A DNA stretch of 64,000 nt, from positions 124,001 through 188,000 of the forward strand of contig NZ_JAEHGC010000010.1 in the NCBI RefSeq assembly GCF_016107705.1. Direction: 5' to 3'. Source of the stretch: Neobacillus cucumis (GTDB taxonomy: Bacteria > Bacillota > Bacilli > Bacillales_B > DSM-18226). Under the pieces are notes generated by a model, which ran no database searches, had not been told where the DNA came from, and saw only the letters and a program-made list of their open reading frames with translations. Numbering within the stretch: position 1 is the stretch's first letter; the number at the start of each line of letters is the position of its first letter. The translations under genes and the position numbers were made by a program. This document shows, one piece after another, positions 54,603 to 62,563 of the stretch.

Positions 54603-56000
54603 ATGCTAGTTGAGCTCACGGCTCTCCATTGGATATATGTTGTCTTTATTGCTTTGATCATTGGCTTTATGGTGATGAGAAGAGATACTGCCCTTGTCTG
54701 TATCGCTGGGATTTTCTTAATTGCGATTACGGCCACCGGTTCATTAAGTGCTTCTGTCAGCAGTATTTTTAACAGTTTTGCTTATGCTATATCAGAGCTT
54801 TTATCTACTATTTTAGTTATTTCGATAATAGTTGGAATGAGTAAGACCTTAACAGATACCGGAATTAACGATGTTATGATTTCCCCTTTTACAAAATTAA
54901 TCCGAAACCCTACTCTTGCTTATTGGACTATTGGTATTTTGATGATGATTATCTCATGGTTTTTCTGGCCTTCTCCGGCTGTAGCTTTGTTAGGAGCTGT
55001 CCTTCTTCCTGTTGCGATTCGGGCCGGACTTCCAGCACTTGCTGTTGCAATGGCAATGAATCTGTTTGGTCATGGAATTGCACTATCAGGAGACTTTGTT
55101 ATTCAAGCTGCACCGAAATTAACCTCTGATGCCGCCGGACTTCCCATTCAGGATGTAATTGATGCAAGTATCCCATTAGTATTTGTCATGGGGCTTGTAA
55201 CAACCTTAACCGCCTTCTACTTTATTAAAAGGGATATGAAACGAGGTACACTTACACTCAACTCTTCCGTTGTAGATGAATCCAGTACGGAAACCTCTGA
55301 AAAACCAGCCCTTTTATCCACTGCCCAAAAACGCTTTTTTGCAATCTTAGTTCCCCTTCTTTTTGCAGCTGACGTGGCAGCTATGTCAATCCTTAAATTG
55401 CAGGGCGGTGATGCAACCGCTTTAATTGGCGGCACCTCCATCCTTATCTTGTTATTAATTACGATGACAGGTCATAAGGGCAAGGGTCTGGAACAAACAA
55501 CCCAATATTTAATAGAGGGATTTCAGTTTGGTTTTAAGGTGTTTGGTCCGGTAATCCCAATCGCAGCTTTCTTCTATTTGGGCGATGCTGGATTTACCAA
55601 AATCATCGGGGAATTTTTACCAAAAGGCTCGCAGGGTATTGTCAATGATCTTGGTGTAGCATTAGCCAATATCGTGCCATTAAGTAAAGCTGTTGGCGCT
55701 GTTACATTGACAACCGTGGGTGCGATTACAGGATTGGATGGTTCAGGCTTCTCAGGAATTTCCCTTGCCGGGTCTGTTGCGCATCTGTTTGCTATTGCAA
55801 TTGGCAAAGGTGCTGCGACGCTTACTGCTCTTGGGCAAATTGCCGCCATTTGGGTAGGGGGCGGAACTCTAGTCCCGTGGGCGTTAATCCCTGCTGCCGC
55901 CATTTGTAATGTTGACCCGTTCGAATTGGCAAGAAGAAACCTTGTCCCTGTTTTAATTGGTTTAGTGGTAACAACAATCGTAGCAATGTTTTTGATTTAA
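54603..56000 (+). CDS. GntP-type permease (YhfA-like)
   Basis: A 465-residue polytopic membrane transporter with about eleven to twelve hydrophobic helices, a charged cytosolic loop near 215-240 (SSTETSEK) and glycine-rich re-entrant segments (GAITGLDGSGFSGISLAGS, IGKGAATLTALGQIAAIWVGGGTL), like the GntP/CitM ion-transporter superfamily. Substrate unknown. It resembles B. subtilis YhfA, also near the haem genes. AAAGGAGG precedes the ATG. It was followed by an M20 amidohydrolase gene, now broken, which hints at uptake of an amide-conjugated compound. Confidence 0.85.
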   Translation: MLVELTALHWIYVVFIALIIGFMVMRRDTALVCIAGIFLIAITATGSLSASVSSIFNSFAYAISELLSTILVISIIVGMSKTLTDTGINDVMISPFTKLIRNPTLAYWTIGILMMIISWFFWPSPAVALLGAVLLPVAIRAGLPALAVAMAMNLFGHGIALSGDFVIQAAPKLTSDAAGLPIQDVIDASIPLVFVMGLVTTLTAFYFIKRDMKRGTLTLNSSVVDESSTETSEKPALLSTAQKRFFAILVPLLFAADVAAMSILKLQGGDATALIGGTSILILLLITMTGHKGKGLEQTTQYLIEGFQFGFKVFGPVIPIAAFFYLGDAGFTKIIGEFLPKGSQGIVNDLGVALANIVPLSKAVGAVTLTTVGAITGLDGSGFSGISLAGSVAHLFAIAIGKGAATLTALGQIAAIWVGGGTLVPWALIPAAAICNVDPFELARRNLVPVLIGLVVTTIVAMFLI

Positions 56001-56007
56001 TATCGGT

Positions 56008-56038
56008 AAAGAGGCTAGTGGAATCCAGCCTCTTTTTT
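56008..56038 (+). terminator. Terminator after the GntP-type permease
   Basis: Stem AGAGGCT / AGCCTCT with a GTGGAATCC-type loop, then T7. Confidence 0.88.
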
Positions 56039-56110
56039 TATTTATTCTAGATATATATTAATTATTATTAAAATAGGATAAAAATAGTTTGATAATCTTG
56101 GAGGGATTTC

Positions 56111-56333
56111 ATGCTTAATAATATACACTAAATTGGAGGGTTACTTTGAGGATTTGGTTGCAATTCGCAGTTACTTGCATCAACATCCTGAACTATCCTT
56201 TAAGGAATATCGCACAGCAGAGTTCATTCAAGATTTTTATGAAAAACTAGGGATTGAAGTAAAAGGAAATGTTGGCGGCAATGGTGTAATCGCAAAAATT
56301 TGGAACCTATTTTATGTTCAAATTCGCTTATAA
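56111..56333 (+). pseudogene. M20 amidohydrolase, frameshifted and truncated
   Basis: The start ATG (56111) has GGAGGGATTTC upstream and reads MLNNIH, then hits TAA. Shifting frame at about 56128 restores TKLEGYFEDLVAIRSYLHQHPELSFKEYRTAEFI and GIEVKGNVGGNGVIAKI, the N-terminus of an M20 (hippurate-hydrolase-type) peptidase. Two bases seem to be missing. The sequence diverges after NGVIAKI, and the metal-binding and dimerisation parts (about 330 residues) are absent. Non-functional. Confidence 0.85.
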
Positions 56334-56370
56334 GCTTATTAGGCTGAATTCACTAAAAATTCTTGAATAA

Positions 56371-56409
56371 AAAAGAGCTTAGAAAACGTTTTAAAACGTT
56401 CCAAGCTCA
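56371..56409. terminator. Hairpin after the M20 remnant
   Basis: GAGCTT..AAAACGT / ACGTT..AAGCTC arms with a TTTAA loop and A-rich flanks. May have ended the original amidohydrolase transcript. Confidence 0.55.
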
Positions 56410-56526
56410 AAAATCAGAGATATTCTTTTCTCCCATGTTGCTAAACCGAAAATTAAACTGAGATCATATGATTTTCATATAGTTATAATAAAGGAATAGG
56501 CAAATCCTACTCCTTTATTTTCTTTT

Positions 56527-56778
56527 TTAATTTGCTTTTGTTAAGGTTATTATTTTTTGATTCTCTAGGTTCTTTAAAGATCTAACTTCATCTGCTAGCT
56601 GCCTATTTTGCTCCTGCAAATTTAGAAGTTGCATTTGCAAAGATTTAATTTCATTAGATTGATTGTTAAAGTGTTTTGTATGTCCTTCTTTGTAACTTCC
56701 TTTATGCATCCCTTTCATACAGAACAATATCATTAGAGGACATAGTAGTAATAATAACCATTGCATATTATTTTTCAT
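56527..56778 (-). CDS. DUF2933-type small membrane protein
   Basis: An 83-residue protein: one TM helix (about 5-20, MQWLLLLLCPLMILFCMKGM) followed by a coiled coil (about 38-75, EIKSLQMQLLNLQEQNRQLADEVRSL). The N-terminal pattern is that of DUF2933 proteins found in metal-resistance regions. Start chosen at 56778, 8 bases after the upstream gene; GGAG is close by. Function unknown. Confidence 0.7.
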   Translation of the reverse strand: MKNNMQWLLLLLCPLMILFCMKGMHKGSYKEGHTKHFNNQSNEIKSLQMQLLNLQEQNRQLADEVRSLKNLENQKIITLTKAN

Positions 56779-56786
56779 CTCCGTTA

Positions 56787-56969
56787 TTAGTTGATATCCC
56801 CACAAGCTTTCAGCATTTTTTTTCCCTCAAGAGAATTCATTGCTTCCATTATCTTTTTCGTTCCATTGCCATTCATCATGTTATTTGGATTTTCCGCATG
56901 AACGAACTGACCGACTATAAATAATGATGCCAGTGCAATAGATGAAAAAATTACTATTTTCTTTTTCAT
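56787..56969 (-). CDS. Small exported protein with Asn/Met-rich segment
   Basis: A 60-residue protein: signal peptide (about 1-25, cleaving after VHA) and a mature part ENPNNMMNGNGTKKIMEAMNS...KMLKACGDIN with Met, Asn and one Cys. GGGGAGAACG precedes the ATG. It is transcribed with the DUF2933 gene. Metal binding is possible (Met and Cys) but unproven. A degenerate copy of the operator half-site (57024-57034) lies upstream of its TATAAT (57001-57006). Confidence 0.7.
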   Translation of the reverse strand: MKKKIVIFSSIALASLFIVGQFVHAENPNNMMNGNGTKKIMEAMNSLEGKKMLKACGDIN

Positions 56970-57199
56970 CTACGTTCTCCCCTTTCCTTTCTTTTAAACC
57001 ATTATAGACAATAAGTTTGAATAATCTATGCAGAAAAACTTGTTTATCAAGATTGCCATAGAATTATCACATTTGTATTTTCCAAATGTTTTCCTTTCAA
57101 ATACAAGATGGCGGACATCTATTTACAGTTTGCTTAAGTAAATTAGATGGTGTTTTTCTTGATTTGTATCTTTTGTGAACATAATCTAAACTTCAAGGT

Positions 57200-57233
57200 T
57201 CTCCATAATTTCTGCATATTTTTCTTGTAATCT
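57200..57233 (+). promoter_or_regulatory. Response-regulator-type operator and -10, site 1
   Basis: Tandem TCTCCATAATT (57200-57210) and TCTGCATATTT (57211-57221), an 11-base direct repeat, then TAATCT (57228-57233), with 17 bases from the start of the second repeat to the -10. Upstream of the Cys-rich protein gene. Confidence 0.65.
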
Positions 57234-57277
57234 ATAAAGGAAGATAAGGATTTGATTAATGAGGAGGAGAAATTCTT

Positions 57278-57478
57278 ATGAAAAAGGTGATTGCAACATT
57301 AGCTTTTGTTTCAACGATGGCATTAGGAACTTCGGTTTTCGCTGCTGGTTCAAATGTAGCTGATTGTGCACATATGGATAAAGGTAAATGTGTTTCTATG
57401 TGTGCAAAAGAAATGAACCGTGGCGTTTCCGAATGTGCCACTTCGTCTGATTGCCCAATGACAACTGGATGTCAATAA
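57278..57478 (+). CDS. Small exported Cys-rich protein
   Basis: A 66-residue protein: signal peptide (1-22, cleaving after VFA), then a 44-residue mature part with six Cys (ADCAHMDKGKCVSMC, ECATSSDCPMTTGC) and several Met and His. GGAGGAG precedes the ATG. Sits between an operator and a terminator as a single-gene unit in a metal-related region. Cys/Met/His content suggests a metal scavenger or a disulfide-bonded extracellular peptide. Family not recognised. Confidence 0.8.
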   Translation: MKKVIATLAFVSTMALGTSVFAAGSNVADCAHMDKGKCVSMCAKEMNRGVSECATSSDCPMTTGCQ

Positions 57479-57505
57479 TATCAATCTCCATGATTTATGA
57501 TAAAG

Positions 57506-57535
57506 AACAAAAAAGAGACTTCTAGTCTCTTTTTT
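57506..57535 (+). terminator. Terminator after the Cys-rich gene
   Basis: Stem AAAAGAGACT / AGTCTCTTTT with TCT loop and T6. Confidence 0.9.
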
Positions 57536-57549
57536 GTAGGGAAGAATAA

Positions 57550-57660
57550 TTAATTATTCGCTATAAGTACTTCTCCCAAATCAAGTTCTTTAGATTCACT
57601 TTCTCCATTTACTTCCTGAGCATTCTGAGAAAATTCATTAAAAATTCCCCCAAATGCCAT
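57550..57660 (-). CDS. Possible 36-residue peptide
   Basis: An open frame MAFGGIFNEFSQNAQEVNGE..., very acidic, ending DLGEVLIANN, preceded by AAAGGAG 11 bases before the ATG. The strong ribosome site and lack of overlap with other genes support it. Length and content do not match a family I know. Confidence 0.4.
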   Translation of the reverse strand: MAFGGIFNEFSQNAQEVNGESESKELDLGEVLIANN

Positions 57661-57830
57661 TATTGTCTAGACTCCTTTAAAGTCACCTTCAATTCAAGCC
57701 CCCCTTTGGTAATCAAAATATGAAACAGAAAACCTTAACGTGGTCAATTATTTTACCACAGGTTTGAAAATAACCGATGCTGTTTATCATTTTCATTAAT
57801 AACCTGTTTTAAAGTGTACAATGTTAATAA

Positions 57831-57864
57831 TATGCATATTTTCTGCACATTTTTTCTTTAAAAT
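57831..57864 (+). promoter_or_regulatory. Response-regulator-type operator and -10, site 2
   Basis: TATGCATATTT (57831-57841) and TCTGCACATTT (57842-57852) with TAAAAT (57859-57864), at the same 17-base spacing. Upstream of the histidine kinase gene, so the system is probably autoregulated. Confidence 0.7.
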
Positions 57865-57893
57865 AAACTTATTAAACAAACAGGAGCTCGTTT

Positions 57894-59261
57894 ATGAAAA
57901 TTTCTCTTAAGTTAGGGATATGGTTTTTTGTCTGTATCTTAATTATTGAAACCTCTTCCATGTTTTACTTACATCGTCATATTATCCATTCACGTGCAAT
58001 GCAAGAGCTCAATTCACTAAAGGAAAGGGGTAATAGCCACCGTGATGTTTTAGAGTTTTCAATGGACCCTTCCACTCTTCATCATATAGCACTGATGGAA
58101 TCCAAAACGGATACAGAAGTGGTAATCAAAAATAATAATGGGAGAATTATTGAATCCTCTGGACCTATTGATCAAAGTATGAAACGAATAATGAACAAAC
58201 CCATTCCAAAGGTGCCAAGAAAAGGACTAATTTTGCAGTCTGATTTGAAAGGAGAAAAATATATCGCAACCGTTTCCCCTTTTAATGGAGGAAATAAAAC
58301 AAAAGGATATGTGTATATGTTTAAAAGCACTGAACAGGTGCAAACATTGATTTCACAGTTAAATAAACATTTTATTTTTGCCTCCTTTTTAATCTTGTTT
58401 TTTATGTTGATTACGGTTTTCTTTTTATCAAAGGCTCTAACAAAGCCTTTAATATCAATGAAAGAAGCGACAAAGAAATTAAGTAATGGTGACTTCTCGG
58501 TATCCTTACCAAATATGTCAAAAGATGAGATCGGGGAGTTATCAAAATCCATTCAAACTCTAGCTAATGACCTGAATCATTTGAAGCAGGAAAGAAATGA
58601 ATTTTTGGCAAGTGTTTCCCATGAATTGCGGACACCCTTAACCTATATTAAAGGCTACTCAGATATAGGAAGACGACCTTCTCTTGAAGAAAAGGAACGA
58701 ATACATTATTTCAATATCATCCATGAAGAGTCCGAACATCTTAGCCAGTTGGTTAAGGAGTTATTTGATCTGGCAAGATTGGATCAAAATGCTTTTACCA
58801 TTGATAAGGAACGGATTGATATTGGTTTGTACTTAAAAGCTATTTATGAAAGGGTCTTACCCGCTTTTAAGGAAAAGGGAATAAAACTAAAATTAGACTG
58901 TGAAGATGGCTTATTTTTTTCTTTGGACCCAAAACGCTTTGATCAGGTTTTATTAAACCTGCTGGATAATGCTTTAAAGTATTCAAATGAAAATACAACA
59001 AGCCACATAAAGGCTCTTAAAAGGGACAAAAGCCTTCACATTATAATAGAAGATGAGGGAATCGGAATCCCAAAAGAGGATTTGCCTTATGTATTTGAAC
59101 GTTTATATCGGGTAGAAAAATCCCGTTCAAGAGCAACTGGAGGATTCGGTTTAGGACTAACCATTGTAAAACAGTTAGTTGAGGCCCATGGCGGAGAAGT
59201 TTCAGTTGAAAGTCGAGTTGGAAAAGGAACATCTTTTAAAATTGTATTGAAGGAGCAATAG
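57894..59261 (+). CDS. Sensor histidine kinase
   Basis: A 455-residue membrane kinase: TM1 (about 8-26), extracellular sensor (about 27-155), TM2 (160-183), HAMP (185-237), HisKA with SVSHELRTPLTYIKGY (about 242-257; His phosphorylated), HATPase with LLDNALKYSNE, DEGIGIP and GGFGLGLTI. The sensor has scattered His and Met but no known fold. CAGGAGC precedes the ATG. The kinase gene comes before its regulator with one base between. The region implies sensing of metal (perhaps copper); the signal is an inference. Confidence 0.92.
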   Translation: MKISLKLGIWFFVCILIIETSSMFYLHRHIIHSRAMQELNSLKERGNSHRDVLEFSMDPSTLHHIALMESKTDTEVVIKNNNGRIIESSGPIDQSMKRIMNKPIPKVPRKGLILQSDLKGEKYIATVSPFNGGNKTKGYVYMFKSTEQVQTLISQLNKHFIFASFLILFFMLITVFFLSKALTKPLISMKEATKKLSNGDFSVSLPNMSKDEIGELSKSIQTLANDLNHLKQERNEFLASVSHELRTPLTYIKGYSDIGRRPSLEEKERIHYFNIIHEESEHLSQLVKELFDLARLDQNAFTIDKERIDIGLYLKAIYERVLPAFKEKGIKLKLDCEDGLFFSLDPKRFDQVLLNLLDNALKYSNENTTSHIKALKRDKSLHIIIEDEGIGIPKEDLPYVFERLYRVEKSRSRATGGFGLGLTIVKQLVEAHGGEVSVESRVGKGTSFKIVLKEQ

Positions 59262-59262
59262 G

Positions 59263-59944
59263 ATGAAAACCGTTTTACTAGTGGATGACGAAAAAAGAAT
59301 GCTTGACCTATTAGAATTATATATTTCTCCCCACGGGTATAAATGCATTAAGAAACAAACAGGCAGCGATGCCATTATGTATTTGAAGAATGCTGTTGTA
59401 GATATTGTTATTTTGGATATTAATGATGACTGAGATGGACGGATGGGAAACATGTGAAGAAATTCGGGAAACATCAGATGTACCCATTATCATGCTTACA
59501 GCCCGTGATGATAAAGATGAAGTGATTAAAGGATTAAAAATTGGAGCGGACGATTATGTTACCAAACCTTTTAATGAAAATGAGTTATTACAAAGGATCG
59601 AAGCTGTAATGCGTAGGACAAAAAGTGATAAGGAAGAAAATTTGAAATTCAAAGGATTGGTTTTGAACGAAGAAGCTTATGAATTTACATTTCAAAAACA
59701 GAGTATATCATTAACACCGAAAGAATTTTCCTTATTAGCTCTTTTTATCAGTCACCCAAATAAGGTTTTTACCAGAGAGCATTTGCTGGAAACTATATGG
59801 AATTTTAAGTCGGATGTAGAAGATAGAACAATTGATTCTCATATCCGAAATTTAAGGGAAAAGCTTCGCCATGTTGGTTTTTCAGTGGACGAACATCTTA
59901 AAACCGTATGGGGTGTCGGATACAAGTGGATTTCTGAGAGTTAA
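59263..59944 (+). pseudogene. OmpR-family response regulator, frameshifted
   Basis: The frame from 59263 (GAAGGAGC upstream) encodes MKTVLLVDDEKRMLDLLELY...IVILDI with the phosphoacceptor Asp at residue 52, then reads a stop at 59431. Removing one A near 59422 joins it to MMTEMDGWETCEEI...TARDD...DDYVTKPFNE and an intact winged helix (LTPKEFSLLALF, FTREHLLETIWN, TIDSHIRNLREKL, VWGVGYKW). The product would be 226 residues. Single-base insertion in ATTAATG: decay, strain variation or sequencing error. Confidence 0.88.
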
Positions 59945-60061
59945 CAAGGATTGTATTTATTGAAAATATTTTCGCAATCATTAACCCGTTTATTCATTAT
60001 AAAAAACTCTCTTAGAAAAGATAGAAACAAAATTGGTTCAAACATTTTGGAGGAAAAAATC

Positions 60062-60979
60062 ATGAAAAACTTTAAGCGGTTTGTCTCCCTTTCCTTATTA
60101 AGTGTTATTCTTGCAGCCTGTACGGATAAAGACACACAAAATATAAAGACTTTTGAAGAAGTAAATGATGTTAAAATTGACCACATCCATGGTTTAGGAT
60201 ATATAGGAAATAAAAATGAATTATATTTTGCCACCCATGAAGGATTAGTACGGTATTCTGATAATAAATGGTATGAAATCACCAAAAACAAGCATGATTA
60301 TATGGGATTCCAAGCAGTTGATACGGGATTCTATTCAAGCGGCCATCCTGAGCCAGGTTCCGATTTAAAGAACCCTCTTGGTCTAATTAAAAGCACGAAT
60401 GAAGGGAAATCATTCAAGAAACTTGCTTTTTACGGTGAAACAGATTTTCACTATATGGCAGCTGGATATAATAGTCATACGATTTATGCCATCAATGAAA
60501 CGCCGAATTCTCAGTTAGAATCGGGTTTATACTACACCAAAGATGATGGGAAGACGTGGGAACAAAGTAAAATGCAAGGGTTTTCTGCTAATTCTATTGG
60601 CAATATTGCAACCCATCCAACCGAATCAAATTTGCTTGGAATATCAACAGATAAGGGCTTGTACCTTTCAGATAATAATGGAGATCAATTTAAGATCGTT
60701 TCAAAAGCAGTTCCAATAACGACTTTAGAATTTGAAGAAGAATCCTTGCTTTATTTTGCTATGGATGGGGATAGTCCCGCACTATATAAACAGGACCTTG
60801 CCACCAAAAAAGCGACCAAGCTCTCCATCCCAGATGGAATTAATTCTAAAAATCCAATTATGTTTATTGCATCCAACCCTAAAAATAGAGACGAAATTAC
60901 AGTGATTACTTATAAAAACGACATTTATCAAACCAAAGATAAAGGTGGTACCTGGAAAGCGCTAATAAAGAACGGATAA
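60062..60979 (+). CDS. Lipoprotein, F510_1955/BNR-repeat type
   Basis: A 305-residue lipoprotein: signal with lipobox LAAC (about residue 20), then a beta-propeller-like fold with Asp-box/BNR-like units (STNEGKSFKK, TKDDGKTWEQ, SDNNGDQFKI, TKDKGGTWKA). The DHIHGLGY segment and overall layout match proteins annotated as F510_1955 family glycosylhydrolases; catalytic residues are not evident to me. TTGGAGGA precedes the ATG. Such proteins occur in metal-resistance gene sets of bacilli. Confidence 0.82.
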   Translation: MKNFKRFVSLSLLSVILAACTDKDTQNIKTFEEVNDVKIDHIHGLGYIGNKNELYFATHEGLVRYSDNKWYEITKNKHDYMGFQAVDTGFYSSGHPEPGSDLKNPLGLIKSTNEGKSFKKLAFYGETDFHYMAAGYNSHTIYAINETPNSQLESGLYYTKDDGKTWEQSKMQGFSANSIGNIATHPTESNLLGISTDKGLYLSDNNGDQFKIVSKAVPITTLEFEEESLLYFAMDGDSPALYKQDLATKKATKLSIPDGINSKNPIMFIASNPKNRDEITVITYKNDIYQTKDKGGTWKALIKNG

Positions 60980-61001
60980 GTACGATAAATATCACTTTTA
61001 T

Positions 61002-61030
61002 AAAGGAAGTCAGTACTGACCTCCTTTTTC
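61002..61030 (+). terminator. Terminator after the BNR-type lipoprotein
   Basis: Stem AAGGA..GTCAG / CTGAC..TCCTT with TA loop, then T5. Confidence 0.8.
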
Positions 61031-61090
61031 TTTATTAGGAAAAATAATTGTAAGAGAAATTGGATGATCTAAAACGAGATTTTAATGTGT

Positions 61091-61124
61091 TCTGCACAAT
61101 TTCTGCACATTTTTGTTGTACTAT
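61091..61124 (+). promoter_or_regulatory. Response-regulator-type operator and -10, site 3
   Basis: TCTGCACAATT (61091-61101) and TCTGCACATTT (61102-61112), followed by TACTAT (61119-61124), with the same repeat period and spacing as sites 1 and 2. Confidence 0.72.
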
Positions 61125-61155
61125 GTGGTGAGTATCAAAGTTTAAGGAGGTAACA

Positions 61156-61764
61156 ATGATGAAAATGAAACAAACTACCTTTTTTCTTCTCACCTTGGTC
61201 CTTGCAGTATTTTTAGCAGCTTGTTCCAATGGCGATAAGGCGGACCAACATTCAAATATGAATCACAGTAATAAAACCGAGCAAAAAAAGGATTCAAGTT
61301 CTATGCATCATGAAGGTATGGAAGGCATGGATATGAACCATTCAGGTTCTAGTGAAGTACCAAAAGGATTAAAAGAGTCACAGAATCCAAAATTTAAAGT
61401 TGGAAGTAAAGCTATTATTCATGCTGACCACATGGAAGGCATGAACAGTGCTGAGGCAACCATTGTAGGTGCATACGATACCACAGTTTATTCGATCTCG
61501 TATGATCCAACAACTGGTGGAAAAAGAGTAACAAATCATAAATGGATTATCCATGAAGAACTTAAAAATGCTAGTGCCAAACCGTATAAACCAGGAGATG
61601 AAGTGATTGTAGAGGCAGACCATATGAAGGGAATGAAAGATGCAAAGGCGGTAATTGATACTGCTCAACAAACAACTGTTTATATGGTTGATTACACTTC
61701 TACAACAGGAGAAAAAGTAACCAATCATAAATGGGTAACGGAAAGCGAACTTTCAGCTAAATAA
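61156..61764 (+). CDS. ydhK: YdhK-like His/Met-rich lipoprotein (DUF1541)
   Basis: A 202-residue lipoprotein: lipobox LAAC (about residue 23), a His/Met-rich linker (DQHSNMNHSNK...MHHEGMEGMDMNHSG), and two DUF1541 repeats (about 75-138 and 140-200; ADHMEGMNSAEATIVGAYDTTVY, ADHMKGMKDAKAVIDTAQQTTVY, each ending VTNHKW). Met/His clusters suggest copper or silver binding outside the membrane. AAGGAGG precedes the ATG. The operator upstream places it under the local regulator. Confidence 0.9.
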   Translation: MMKMKQTTFFLLTLVLAVFLAACSNGDKADQHSNMNHSNKTEQKKDSSSMHHEGMEGMDMNHSGSSEVPKGLKESQNPKFKVGSKAIIHADHMEGMNSAEATIVGAYDTTVYSISYDPTTGGKRVTNHKWIIHEELKNASAKPYKPGDEVIVEADHMKGMKDAKAVIDTAQQTTVYMVDYTSTTGEKVTNHKWVTESELSAK

Positions 61765-61771
61765 AAATTCA

Positions 61772-61822
61772 AAAAAACACCAGTAATCCAAGAATTAATC
61801 TTGAATTACTGGTGTTTTGTGT
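61772..61822. terminator. Terminator after the ydhK-like gene
   Basis: Long stem AAACACCAGTAAT..CAAGA / TCTTG..ATTACTGGTGTTT with small bulge and a T-rich tail. Confidence 0.88.
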
Positions 61823-61890
61823 TAAGGGCTTTTTCATTTTTTATATGCAAATAAATCAATTCCCTTTACTTCAAACCAAAAGGAAATATC

Positions 61891-62505
61891 CTAACTTATT
61901 AATTTGTCTTTGCTTATCCTTTTCAAAAATTTGTAGAAAGTTTCACGTTTCTTACCCATTTGTGAATATACAGCAAGTATCTTTTCTACTGCATCGTACA
62001 ACTCGTCTGGTGTCAGATTCTCCAATAATAAGGAGCCAACTTCTGCATCTTTCCCTTTTGCTTTCCCTCCAACATATAGGTTATAGAAATCTCTAATTTT
62101 CATTACCCCAATATCGCTTAACAACGGCTCCCCGCAGCCAATAGGACACCCTGTATAAGCAACATTTAGGGTGAAGGGGACAGGTTTTCCAGCAATACGG
62201 CGGTTTAATTCTTTCGCCACTGGCATTCCTTCCTCTTCTTCTCCCTTGCAAAAATTACAGGTCCTCAAACTCTTTATGAAGTTTCCAACTGGATAACACT
62301 CTAATCCAACTTTTTGGAATTCTTCTATGATTTCTGCTTTTTTATCTTCAGGAATTTCTATATAGAGTTGTTGAAACGTTGTTAATTCAAGTTCCTCATC
62401 TTCATTCAAATATTTAGAGATAGTCATAAGCTGCTTTGAGTTAAGTTTTGCTCCAAACCCTATTCCTCCGTTTATGGCGAGTTTTATTTTTTTAACATCA
62501 TTCAC
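61891..62505 (-). CDS. Siroheme-type nitrite/sulfite reductase-like protein
   Basis: A 204-residue protein resembling a single half of the nitrite/sulfite reductase fold. It has the siroheme/[4Fe-4S] signature spread over RTCNFCKG (about 94-101) and AYTGCPIGCGE (about 129-139), the CX5C/CX3C pattern being only partly standard. An N-terminal ferrodoxin-like part holds LTTFQQLYIEI. It starts with GTG after GGGGAG. Located just downstream of copA on the same strand, so perhaps co-transcribed. Reaction unknown; too short for a complete NirB or CysI. Confidence 0.75.
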   Translation of the reverse strand: MNDVKKIKLAINGGIGFGAKLNSKQLMTISKYLNEDEELELTTFQQLYIEIPEDKKAEIIEEFQKVGLECYPVGNFIKSLRTCNFCKGEEEEGMPVAKELNRRIAGKPVPFTLNVAYTGCPIGCGEPLLSDIGVMKIRDFYNLYVGGKAKGKDAEVGSLLLENLTPDELYDAVEKILAVYSQMGKKRETFYKFLKRISKDKLIS

Positions 62506-62563
62506 TAAATTAGTTTCTCCCCTTTTGGATATGCATCACTTAATATTTAATTGTCATTTTAGC

